Assembly: GCA_025677825.1 (NCBI GenBank)
Contig: JAIXMO010000008.1
Coordinates: forward strand, 682,001 to 746,000
Length of the DNA: 64,000 nt
Source: Helicostylum pulchrum
Taxonomy: Eukaryota; Mucoromycota; Mucoromycetes; Mucorales; Mucoraceae
Direction of reading: 5' to 3'
The translations under genes were made by a program, and so were the position numbers. Shown piece after piece: positions 22,639 to 32,898 of the stretch (within the stretch, counting starts at the first letter, position 1; the number at the start of each line of letters is the position of its first letter). The notes below the pieces were generated by a model. The model did not search any database and was not told where the DNA came from. It saw nothing but the letters and a program-made list of their open reading frames with translations.

Positions 22639-23931
22639 ATGAATCCACCGACTGCACACGTCGTGAGTTATAACGATATAACCAACGACAATGTGTTAAG
22701 TTACTTTCCTGAAATAATAAATAGAGTCAATGCAGCTTCACATATTGCTATTGATCTTGAATTCACAGCGTTGGGTAATACACGATCAGCCGACATGGGA
22801 CATAGGTATGTTGCCATGAAGCAAACAGTTGAATCGGCGGCGATAGTGTCTATTGGACTCTCCATTATCAAGCCCGTCGAATCTACCGAACCTATTACAA
22901 CACCTGTGAAGAAATACGAATGTGACAACTTTAACTTTTTAACATTAAAACAAGGCTCTATTGTGATTGATTCCAATACAGGTACATTTTTATGTCATCA
23001 TGGATACAGTTTCGATAGCATGTTTACGAAAGGGATACCATTTACACCAGCATCGCCAGCATCACCAGTACCACCACGACACCCTCTTCCCAACGAACAA
23101 AAACCAGACGCGAAATTAAACCAGCTCTGGAAACATATCATTGATATTATGCGATTTAAAAGGATCCCACTTGTTTTGCATAACGGTTTATTCGATTTGA
23201 TGTATATTTATCACAGCTTTATTGGTCAACTACCTCCTCATTTCAACACGTTTATTTTAAAGACCTCGCTTCAGTTTCCATCTGGGATTTATGATACAAG
23301 GTATTTGGCGGAAAAGGCGGATTTTAAGGCGACCTTTTTAAAATATGTCTTTTCAAAGACGGATCGATTGCGTCAAAATAGAGCAGAGATAAGTACGGAT
23401 CAAAGACCGTATTTTGAGGTAACGGTGAATCTGCCTATCCTTCAACAGAACTCGGTGAGTGGGCTAAAGCGAAAGAGACAAGATGATATTGTAAATAATA
23501 AGGATGTCGTTGATAACAAGATACAAAAATTAGGCTATTGTCCCAAGTACGCTGTAAGAGAGAATTATAATACAAATATAATTATACATACAAAAAAAAA
23601 GAAAAAGAAATGCCAACTCTTCGTTTTTTATATATATATATATATGTAGGAAAGAGGCTACTGTGATTTAGGTCATAAAGAGTCCAGTAAATACCATGAT
23701 GTGCAAGTTATACTGGATCATCAAATGGGACGCTCAAAATACATGTCTCAAATACCAACCGATGATAGCTCTCATGCAGCATACTTTGACGCATACATGA
23801 CAGCATTCAGTTTCTGCTACTTTTTAAACACATTATCCCCACTTGTTATCAAATCATGTTTAAACAAGATGCTCCTGAGTGGATTAAATCATCCTTTAAC
23901 ATTTCCTATTCAAAATCCCAAAAAACCTTGA
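22639..23931 (+). CDS. CAF1-family 3' exonuclease, TOE1-like
   Basis: TOE1 is a DEDD-family 3'-5' exonuclease that removes poly(A) and trims the 3' ends of snRNAs and other small nuclear RNAs, in Cajal bodies in animals. Two exons, 22639-23553 and 23650-23931, give 398 residues. Exonuclease motifs: HIAIDLEFTALG (Asp and Glu), PLVLHNGLFDLMYIYHSFIG (second Asp) and, in the second exon, HAAYFDAYMTAFSFCYFLN (last Asp). GIYDTRYLAEKADF matches the TOE1/PARN branch. Between domains lies a CCCH-like segment split by the intron, CPKYA|ERGYCDLGHKE followed by SSKYHD. It keeps C-x8-C and the His, but Glu stands where the third Cys is expected. A basic GLKRKRQDD at about residue 280 could be a nuclear localisation signal. 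It converges with LSM5, with about 110 bases between stop codons. Confidence 0.85.
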
Positions 23932-23965
23932 AAAAAGAAAAAATTTATTTATAAAATTCCTAAAG

Positions 23966-24005
23966 TGTTGTTGTCGTCGTTGTTGTTGTCGTTTGTTGTT
24001 GCTGC
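23966..24005. repeat. Low-complexity TTG/TCG tract
   Basis: A run of GTTGTTGTCGTCGTTGTTG type repeats lies between the convergent stop codons of the TOE1-like gene and LSM5. It is non-coding low-complexity sequence followed by poly-A. Confidence 0.6.
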
Positions 24006-24042
24006 TGTGTAAAAAAAAAAAAAAAAATTGAATTTAATGCAT

Positions 24043-24555
24043 CTAAACAGGACCAGAACCACCGGGTATCAGCTAAATAATAATTATATTAGTCTTTTTG
24101 TTGTCTCGTATCCTACAATAAAAAATGTATAACTTACGGCACAGATATTGTTTCCGTTTAACAAGATTTGTTCTAACTTTTGAGTCTTATACCCATCACT
24201 CGTGTTTTCACTAAAATAATTACAAGTTAATACATGTACACTTCCTTTTTTTTTTTAAAAAAAAAACTTACAATTCTGTCACGTCTTCTAAAACCATGTC
24301 TAAAATAAAGAGATTGTTTACCACTTCGTTATCTTACAAACAAAATAAAAAAAGAATACTTACTGACATAATCGTCAAAACCTAATAACTTTCCTGTGAA
24401 TTCTTTTTCATTCTTCATGACAACCCAAATCTTTGAGCCAATACACTTGTCGATCAACTCTACAAATAAACCAGGTTAACTTTTTTTTAAAAAAATAAAG
24501 CACACGCGTGTGTATATGTATATGTACCTAAAGGTAATAATTGAGAAGTAGCCAT
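24043..24555 (-). CDS. LSM5: Sm-like protein LSM5
   Basis: LSM5 is a subunit of the heptameric LSM1-7 (cytoplasmic mRNA decapping) and LSM2-8 (U6 snRNA) rings. The start is at 24555. Exon 1 encodes MATSQLLPL and is followed by [20 protein letters not shown] (Sm motif 1), [20 protein letters not shown], then [19 protein letters not shown] (Sm motif 2), ending in SGPV. Five short exons are separated by 50-100 base introns; the first exon is only 28 bases. Length, about 85-90 residues, is normal, and similarity to known LSM5 proteins is strong. It lies in tandem with the vacuolar transporter gene that starts upstream on the same strand. Confidence 0.95.
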
Positions 24556-24707
24556 TATGTATATGAAATAACTTTTTGATTGTAAAGAAAAAAAAAAAGA
24601 GAGATGGATAGAGCTTTATTCTTTTTTTCTTAAAAAAAATGTTTTTTTTTTGGCGTCAATTAAAAATAACGAACGTCATCTACTGGTTCGAAATATAATT
24701 TTTTTTT

Positions 24708-26962
24708 TTAGTTTGGACATCTTGAAATAGGAGCGGCTCCACCACCAGCAGACCATAAAGCAATAGTGATACCAGTGGTATAAGTCATTGAAACGATACC
24801 GAACAACAAGATAACGATATCAACCGTCTTTTGACGCCATGATTTAGCCACTGCCTTTAAATGAAATAAGGGGGGAAAGATAAAGCAAAGGGGCACGCAG
24901 CAAAGAGAGCCCACCAAGGACACGAATTTATCTAAATCACCAGATCCAGCAATAGCAATACAAGCGCAAATCAAGACGGACCCGAATCGGAAGACATTCT
25001 TTTGCCACTTGACCATGTTATTATGTTTACCTGATTTAGTAAATAATCCATTCTCAATAATACGAATAGCAGGGAACAGCTGTAAGGGAATGGATAAACA
25101 GATGGCTAACGCGTATAACGCCTGTACCGTGTTTACTGTAGCAGTAGGTGGCATGTTTAATAAGATAACCGTTTGTACATCACTTCCGAATGCTAAATAG
25201 GATATAAACCCAACAGATAAAAAGATGGAAGTGATGAAAATCATGGTACCAGATAATACTTTTGGAAACTTTTCTGGTTCTGCCATGGATTCGGTAATAG
25301 GGATAACTATAAAAAACCTTATTATTTAAATATACACGCGCGTATTACACCTTGTACAAAAAAAAAAACTTACCTAAGCCAACACCTTCATAAGTAAACA
25401 CCGCAGTTCCGATAAACATGGGGAACGACTCGTAGTTAATGATCCATTCAACATCTGCAATACCTTGCGTGGATAAAATAAAGAAATCGTAATAGTACAA
25501 ATACACCAGACCAATCAAGATAAACACATCTGCAATTAAAGCAAAGGCCGATAACTTTTGGATTTTACGGATCATGGCGAGTGGTACGAAAATGGCAATT
25601 TGTGCTAAAATTAGGAAAGCTATTGGTACCTGAAGACTACAGTGTGATAACGATTCGATTAAAGCTTGTAAATTTTCTGCTACAAAGACCATATATGCAC
25701 ATACAAATCCCATCTATATACATTGCATAATCAATAACATTACACATATTATTTATCTGTTTTTTTTTTTTAGTTTTACCTGAGAAAATGTAATAGCCAA
25801 CAAGACAGCAAATCGCATCTTTTTACCAAAGATAATACCACCAATATCACCAAAGGAAACTGGAATCTTGTTTCGCGTTTCTACTAATAATAAAAACGTG
25901 TATAACGAAATCATGGCAATACTTGATAGTAATGCAGTTGAAAAGAGCAAACCACCATTAGAGAACCTTTTGGTGATATATTCGTTAATAATAAGATAAA
26001 TATATATAAAAAAAAGAGAAAACTTACGCTTTAGGAAGAAACATAACACCTGTACCAACAAATGACTTTAACAATAAAAAGACGGCCTTAGCAGGAGTCG
26101 CAGTACCTTGAACTGCATTTGCTTGAGCTCTGCGAATCAGGGGTGACTCCTCACCTTCCTCATCATCATCATCCGATCTTCCCTTTCTTCTTCTTCTCAA
26201 CCCGCTTGTTCCTACTTCTTCGTCCGCTTCTCCTTCATCATCATCGTCGTCATCATCATCACTCAAGTCTTCTCCACCAAAGTGACCATACAAAGCCAAG
26301 AAATCAACAAAGGTACGGGTCATCCAATGTGGAGGTTTTCTTCCTTGTTTAGCTGCCTTGTCGACCACAAAATGACGCCTAAAGCCTCCAGGATCTTTTA
26401 ATCTAGCTAAAGCGGGATCAGTAGGTTCATTGCGAGGTACATAAAACGACTGTGACCGTTGACGCTTAGCAATTTGTTCATTTTCAATATCGTCTGCCCA
26501 TTTGTAAATGTCATGTGTAATGGCACCACCAGGTAAGTGATGAACACTGCGAATATTGGAACTTGTACCATCGTCATCGTTGGTAAGACTCCGGTGAATA
26601 GAGGTGGTATGCATAGAGGAAGAAGGGGAGGTATCGACCAAGTGACGTTTAACGACTTTGGCGACTTCATCATCAGGTAGGTCCACACTGACCGTATTAT
26701 CTGGATTAAATGTAGCAGTAGAAAGAGGACGGAATAGACTACCGCTGTTAGTTGTCAGTACATTATCGAGGTCTGTAGAGCCATACGTGTGATGAGAGAG
26801 CACACTCTTGGGAGAAGAACCATAGAGCTCGGGCGAGGAACCTAATCGAGCAGTGATATTGGCTCTGTCAAATGAACTGGATAAGTAGGAAGACCCTTCG
26901 TTTAAGTAGGCTCCACCTTCTTTATAACCTTGTTTAGCATTCACTGGTAAAGGTGAACTCAT
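24708..26962 (-). CDS. Vacuolar amino-acid transporter, AVT3/AVT4-type
   Basis: This is a member of the amino acid/auxin permease family (Aa_trans) whose fungal AVT3/AVT4 branch exports neutral amino acids from the vacuole. Four exons: about 26962-26034, 25970-25782, 25713-25374 and 25309-24708. The start is ATG at 26962 (MSSPLPVNAKQGYKEG); ATGs further upstream would run through an AC repeat and are unlikely. Residues 1-300 are a hydrophilic N-terminal extension with an acidic run (DLSDDDDDDDDEGEADEE) and a basic LRRRRKGR. The transporter domain opens with LLKSFVGTGVMFLPKAF and includes YTFLLLVETRNKIPVSFGDI, MGFVCAYMVFVAENLQALI and EGVGLVIPITESM. Long acidic N-termini are typical of this branch. 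The C-terminus is ISRCPN. Confidence 0.92.
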
Positions 26963-27471
26963 AATAAAAAAAAGAAAATTGATGGGAAAAAAAAAAAAAA
27001 AAGAAAAAGAGAGAAAGGGATTAGTCAAATAGGTAACCAGTTTATATAATAAGCACACACACACACACACACACACAAAACAACTAACTCCGATATAAAA
27101 AAATAAGAACATATTAAGATACTCGGTATTAAGGGGATCACTTTAACGGTCAATAAGTAAATTAGATCCCGTTCATTTTTAATGCATACTCTTTTAAACC
27201 AATCATTTTTTTCGCGTATAATACGTAATGTGATTTTTTAAACTTTTTGGCACTTGATCATACCCATCTAGAAAGACAAAAATAAAAAAGTCATTATCTC
27301 ATGTGTGTGTGCGTGTCACTGCTGTATGCATCTTGGAAAGAAATCATCGTACATTTTATTGATGATCCCCGCAAGGGTGAAACCAATGAAAAGTGATCTA
27401 TACTCCTATTTGTAACGCTTGATTTTTTTATTTTTGTTTTTTTTTTGTTTCCGCTTTTTGCAACTTAAAAA
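26963..27471. promoter_or_regulatory. Divergent promoter between the AVT-type gene and the GDSL gene
   Basis: 509 bases separate two divergent starts. Near the minus-strand gene there are poly-A stretches and an (AC)n run at about 27055-27077; near the plus-strand gene there is a T-rich tract at about 27422-27450. No specific factor site can be named. Confidence 0.45.
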
Positions 27472-28802
27472 ATGAAGAAATATATTTGGTCATTATTATG
27501 GCTGCCATTAGCACTATCCGAAGTGATAAACAATATAGTTGTATTTGGAGATTCGTATTCTGATGTTGGAAACAGTCAAAGATTAACCAACGGACCACTT
27601 TGGAGCGAAGATCTAGCTGTAGGTTGGGAAGCGTCTCTTTACAGTTTTGCATTTAGCGGTGCCGTATGTAACAATACGCTGTATCCACCAGACCAAGATA
27701 AATTTATACCAAGCGTCACGGACCAAGTGGAAATGTATTATAATCAGCAGTTAAACTTGGATAGTGAAGAAACTGCTATTATATTTTGGGTTGGTGTCAA
27801 CGATATATATCAAATATTTGAACATACACAAGGTAATTTTTAATTAGCTACACAAATAAAAAAAAAAGGGGGGGATGTTTTTTAATATTTACTTTTTAGA
27901 GGATCAAGATATACAAGCAGAATTAAAAAAAGTGGTAGAATGTATTGGTACCAATGTGGTAAGTAACTAGACTTTTTTTTTTTTTTCTTGTCGGTACTAA
28001 AAAAGTATCCATCGTCCGTTAGCGCAATATACGAAAAGTGTTCTCTGCCAACAAGTTCATTGTGTTTGGTGTACCACCACTTGAAAGCATGCCATACTAC
28101 GCGGCCAACCCAAACTTAACCGAGTCCAGAGAGAAAGCAGCTAACCAACTAAACGAAATGCTGACAAAGGAAGTGGAAAAGATGAATAAGCACTCACAGC
28201 ACTTGGAACTGGATTTAGTAGACGTTCATAAATTACTAGACGATATTATAGAGAGCCCTGACGTGTTTGGATTAGAAAATGCGCATGATCCTTTTTGGGA
28301 AGTATGTCAAGGTAAATGTACGGATAACCCAGATTTATATGTTTGGTGGGACAAGACGCATTTGACAGGAGGCGTACATCGTTTAATTGCAAATAGTATA
28401 TTAATGGCTGGCTCTTTGGCTTCTGAAACTTATTTGAGTGACGACGCGGATGTGCTGCAGTTAATACCAAAGTACCAGTCGCCTATATATAAACCGCAAA
28501 AGAGGAAAGGCCAAATAGAAAGAGTCATTGCAGACTTGAAAGAAGAAAAGGAAAAAGAGGATAACCAACAACCTAATACTAAGGAACAAGAAGAAACGAT
28601 GGTATCATCACCGCTAAAACCGAGCCCAGTGAAATCGTACCTTTATTTTGGTGTTACTGCTACCCTGATTGTTTGTATCGCTTTTATCTTGTTTATAAAG
28701 ACAAAAAGAAGAGGTAATCATTTAGCCGCTCTATCAGGTTTAATTCATAAACCAGACAGAGCGAGGTTTTTACCGTTACATAATATGGATTCCAACACTT
28801 GA
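27472..28802 (+). CDS. Secreted or membrane-anchored GDSL (SGNH) hydrolase
   Basis: This is a GDSL-family esterase/lipase acting outside the cell or in the secretory pathway; the substrate is unknown. Three exons, 27472-27832, 27900-27958 and 28023-28802, give 399 residues. The N-terminus is a signal peptide (KKYIWSLLWLPLALSEV). Block I is NNIVVFGDSYSDVGNS with the nucleophile Ser; block III is IIFWVGVNDIYQIF; block V is VWWDKTHLTGGVHRLIA with catalytic Asp and His. After a charged linker of about 70 residues (EEKEKEDNQQPNTKEQEE) comes a C-terminal transmembrane helix, FGVTATLIVCIAFILFI, followed by the basic KTKRRGNH. The protein is therefore probably type I membrane-anchored, unlike most secreted fungal GDSL enzymes. 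Confidence 0.9.
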
Positions 28803-29137
28803 AAAAAATCGTTGTCAATTATTACTACTTACTCTCTATCTCTCTCTTTCTCTCAGCAGACAATAAACAAATTAAAATAAACAACATATATATATACACA
28901 CACACAAACACAATCTCCTCTCTCTCCGTCCGCTAGCATATAATATACGCATACAATGTACACACATATCCTCTTAACTTACTAGTTATTTCTTCTTTTT
29001 TTTGCAGCACAATAATAATAAAAACTCACACTGACAACAACTACAACTACTATTTAAGAGGGAGAAGAAAAAAATGTGATCAATGGATTACATCTTTTTT
29101 CTCTTTAATTTTTTTATAAAAAAACAACTAAAAAAGG
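28803..29137. other. Intergenic region upstream of the homeodomain gene
   Basis: 335 bases of low-complexity DNA: CT runs near 28838-28856, TA/CA runs near 28885-28910 and T tracts near 29090-29130. No gene is seen. Confidence 0.5.
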
Positions 29138-29866
29138 ATGAGTCAAGTATACGACGAGCTTCAAGAATGGAGAATACCTTCTTCAAATGAATATGTCAGT
29201 GATAGTGAATCGCCTCTTTCCTTATTACCTTCACCCAAGACACCTTCCTCCTCACCAGGTTTGATAGAAGACATGGCAGATACTACTTTACCGCTTCAGT
29301 ACTTAGAAAAAGACCCCGTACTAGTAGAAGAGACAATAACCTCCAATCAGCAAGATCATATTATTGCTTCCAATGAAACAATCGCCTGTATTCGTCCACA
29401 GAGCGTCTCTATTGTATGGTCCAATAACTACAAGACAACAATTCATCTCTCTCCTGTACCAAATGAACCAGAACCTACTACCGCCGCCGTTACTGCAGAC
29501 GCCTCTACCACTACTCTTACTACTACCACTTCTACTACCGCCCCCGTACGGAAAAGGAAGCGAACAACAACATCTTATGATGTGCAAACGTCTCTTTACC
29601 TTAAATCTGTCTTCTTTGAAGTCTACAGTAAACAAAAGAAACTGACAAAGGAACAAAGAATGCAGGTACAGCAAAGAACTGGGCTGCCCTCTCGTAATAT
29701 CACGTACTGGTTCTCAAATCATAAGAGAAGGTTCAAGGAAACGCTTCAAGTGTACAGACGAGCGGTGGAAGAAAGTCATGGTGAGATTGGGAATTATAAG
29801 GACTTTATTCGTTGGCGTAGAAGTAATGACTTACCTGATCAAGTAACACAAGCTGAACTTGCTTAA
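29138..29866 (+). CDS. Homeodomain transcription factor
   Basis: A single-exon gene of 242 residues. Residues 142-200 form a homeodomain: basic RKRKRTTTSYDVQTSLYLKS, then EQRMQVQQRTGLPSRNIT and recognition helix YWFSNHKRRFKE, which keeps the WF.N..RR core. The N-terminal 140 residues are Ser/Thr/Pro-rich and disordered, with PLSLLPSPKTPSSSPGL and a Thr run after DASTTTL. The C-terminal 40 residues are charged. No Zn finger or second domain is seen. Target genes and role cannot be inferred. Confidence 0.88.
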   Translation: MSQVYDELQEWRIPSSNEYVSDSESPLSLLPSPKTPSSSPGLIEDMADTTLPLQYLEKDPVLVEETITSNQQDHIIASNETIACIRPQSVSIVWSNNYKTTIHLSPVPNEPEPTTAAVTADASTTTLTTTTSTTAPVRKRKRTTTSYDVQTSLYLKSVFFEVYSKQKKLTKEQRMQVQQRTGLPSRNITYWFSNHKRRFKETLQVYRRAVEESHGEIGNYKDFIRWRRSNDLPDQVTQAELA

Positions 29867-30147
29867 AAAAAAGTACAATACATTTACAATATCTTTTTTT
29901 TTTTTTTTCGCTAAATATACAAAATAAAAATATCTATAAAAAGTTACAAGAAAGCTTATTTTTTACATGTCTTGGATCATTTTTTTTTAAAAAAAAAACC
30001 AGATAAAATCTAAGATTCGCCCAAAGGGAAAATCAAGATGTGAATCGGAAACCCAAAAAAAAAAAATGTAATTAAAAAAAAAGTGCTTCTTTTTTCTGCA
30101 GTCCTCTCGCTCTTCTTTCTTTTCTTTTTCGTTTTACTTCAAAAATC

Positions 30148-31900
30148 ATGACTGATAAATCAGATACGGTGGAAAAATCGGAGCCCAGCAAGCTCGTCAG
30201 TAACCAAACTTCCTCATTAGCATGGATAGAGTTAGCTTGTGTGATTTTGTTAAACATGTCAATTAATTTGCGTTGGTTGACGTTCAGTCCTATTGCTACC
30301 ATCGCTAGTGAGTACATGGATGTAGAGATCTCTGATATCACTTGGTTAGCCAATTGTGCTACTCTGATCTATATGGGTATCAGTGCCAGTACTGGTTGGA
30401 TCTTTGAAAAATACGGAATGAAGACCTGCGTAAGTTTTAGTTCAGTGTGTTCTCGAGGCAATAAATTAAAAAAAAAACTGTTTTAGTTTCTTTTGGCTGC
30501 TGCTACAAATATTGTTGGATCTTGGATTAGATATTTCGCTACATTTGCTCCTATTCATCAAAGATATGCCATCATCATGTTTGGTCAGGTAAAAAGTTTT
30601 TTTTTGGAGGGGTTTTTGTACAGTACTAAAAAAAACGTCTTTTTTTATATATATATAGTGTATTGCTTCTATTGCTGAACCATTTATTATGAATATCGGT
30701 ACTCACGTAAGTGTATACTTTTTTTTTTTTTTTTTTTTTGGTTTGGGCTGTCATTTATACTTATTTCCTATTATAGTTTGCCGCTGTATGGTTCGCTACT
30801 CACCATCGTGTCACTGCAAATACACTTCAAGGTAATATTCCTGTAAATCTACCGCGAGAAAAAAAAAAATATTTAACCTCAAAAAAAAAAAAGCTTTACC
30901 ACTTGGTATGATTATTGCTACTTTATCTATGCCAAAACTAGTTCCAACCGTAGGCGATGTTCCTACCGCCGTAAGTAATTTTTTTTATATTGTACACACA
31001 CGCACAAAAAAAAAACAAAGCATATTCATGTGAAATCAACCTTTTAAGCTGTGGGTGACATCGGTGATTTCAACTGTGTTTGGAATTCCGTTTTTATTTT
31101 TACCAGCAGGACCCAAGATTGCCCCAACAGAAAGTTCCAAAGTGGTTCGTACGACTTTCCTTCAAAGTTTGAAAGCCATGTTAAAGATCAAGAATTACTT
31201 GCTGCTGATCATTATCTTTAGTTGTAATTTTGCCATGTTTGCATCGATTGTGACCATCACCAGCTATATCTTTATACCCCAAGGGTATACCAGTGTACAG
31301 GTAGGCTACGCTAGTTTTGTTCGTATCATTAGTGGTGTCGTAGGCGCAATTATTGCGGGTCGTATTACGGATTACACTGGTAAACATGCTCTTGTACTGA
31401 AAGTAGCTACTCCTATGGTCGTTATCACTACCGTCATTCTTTACGTGCAAGGTAATATATACTTTTTGCGCATGTATAGTACCATCTTTTACTTAATTAC
31501 TTTCTTAGATTTGGCAAACTCTTATGCTTTTGTCATGGTGTCTTGCTTCTTGAACGGCTTCTTTGTATTTTTGGTTTTGCCCGTATCGTTGGAACTAGCA
31601 GCCGAGTGTACATTCCCAGTTTCAGAATCCGTAAGTGCTTCTGTTTTGTGGGGAGGGTCACAAGTAGTGTCGTTTTGCTCTACATTGATCATGGATGCAT
31701 TGCGTGCAGGTCCTGACGCATCACCACCACACAACATGAAGAACGCGTTGATTTATGCAATTGTGTTATCTTGTGTAGGCGCCATCCCCACCTTTTTCCT
31801 TACGTCTGATTTAAAGCGTATCAATCATGATAGACGTGATCCTGCTGTAGACGTATCTGATATTCAAGAAACTTCTTCAACAACAGATATTAAATATTAA
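30148..31900 (+). CDS. MFS transporter of the SLC49/FLVCR type
   Basis: This major-facilitator protein is related to the FLVCR/DIRC2 (SLC49) branch, whose animal members move heme, choline or other cations; the fungal substrate is unknown. Seven exons are in phase: 30148-30429, 30487-30588, 30659-30706, 30777-30831, 30894-30970, 31049-31451 and 31509-31900, giving 452 residues. SLC49-like features are INLRWLTFSPIATIASEYM at helix 1, YMGISASTGWIFEKYGMKTC at helices 2-3 and EPFIMNIGTHFAAVWFATHH at helices 4-5. The C-terminal half includes YASFVRIISGVVGAIIAGR and ITDYTGKHALVLK. The last intron, 31452-31508, is 57 bases and in frame without a stop, so retention would add 19 residues. Confidence 0.82.
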
Positions 31901-32048
31901 ATCACTTCCCCCCCCCCCCACCCCCTTCTCTTTTACATACTGTACTTATAATAACTAATTCTCTACAAACCCCCTTTCCAAAAAAAAAAAAAAAACTTGT
32001 ACTACTAATTTATAAACATATTTACAAATTCCCTTTTTTTTTGGTTTT

Positions 32049-32898
32049 TTATTCGTTTTGAATTGATTGTTTGTATCTTCTTAATTCATCTACTTCGCTT
32101 TCAAGAGCAGCACATGCAATATCTACTTGTAAGTTTTGTGTGATTAAATCTGACCATTTGTTCTCAAGTGATGCAAGTGCAGCAGCAGCTTGGGTTTGGT
32201 CGTTTTTACGCTCGCGGTTGATCTCGAGGATTTGGTTACGGAGGTACTCGGTGTTCTTTTTGATGTCGGTGAGGCCAGTTTCTAACTGGTAGTTGTGGAC
32301 TCTCCAAGCATTAGCACCGTACTTTTGAAGTAACTCTAAATTAAACATGCTAAAAAAAATTGTTTTTTTTAGACTTGCCTCATAAAAAAAAATGTCTTTA
32401 CTTGTTTTACCTGCCGGCTTGTGATTCAAGTTGTGATTTAGTGTTGTTGACTGCTGCTTTCCAACCATCAATATCGTTTTCATCGGCAGGTCCTTTTAAC
32501 TCATATCGTTCCGTGTCTAAAGCATCCAACCCTTGCTTTTGTTGAATGCGGTCTAATTCTTGCTTTAAAAGTGGGTCATGCTCAAATAAATCAATTGTTA
32601 AGGGTAATTGAGAACGTTCGGTTCTTTTCATACGACGCATTTCTTGTTCAATCAATCTTTCAACTGTCACCTTCATGTCTACAAAAAAAAAATTATATTA
32701 GAACTCTTTTTTTTTATCTTTTGCGTGTTTGTTATTTACTATCTTCATCAAGTTCACGATCAACATCTATTTTTTTTTAAAAAAAAAAAAATGTTAATAA
32801 GGTTTTGCGTTTTATATTGAGGTTTATTTGTATTTACATGGAAGTGCATCGATATCAACATCAGGTCTAGATGCTCCTTCAATTGCGTGAGTGGCCAT
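32049..32898 (-). CDS. Pre-mRNA-splicing factor BCAS2/SPF27 (Cwf7)
   Basis: BCAS2/SPF27 is a core coiled-coil subunit of the Prp19 (NineTeen) complex that activates the spliceosome. The start is ATG at 32898 (ATHAIEGASRPDVDIDALP), with exon 1 joining YVDRELDED in phase. The next exons carry ERLIEQEMRRMKRTERSQLP, HDPLLKQELDRIQQKQGLDA and DTERYELKGPADENDIDGW; the last carries LELLQKYGANAWRVHNYQLE and a coiled coil ending in LRRYKQSIQNE. Four or five exons give about 220-230 residues, the normal length. The order of the conserved blocks matches animal BCAS2. It converges with the SLC49-like gene. Confidence 0.92.
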
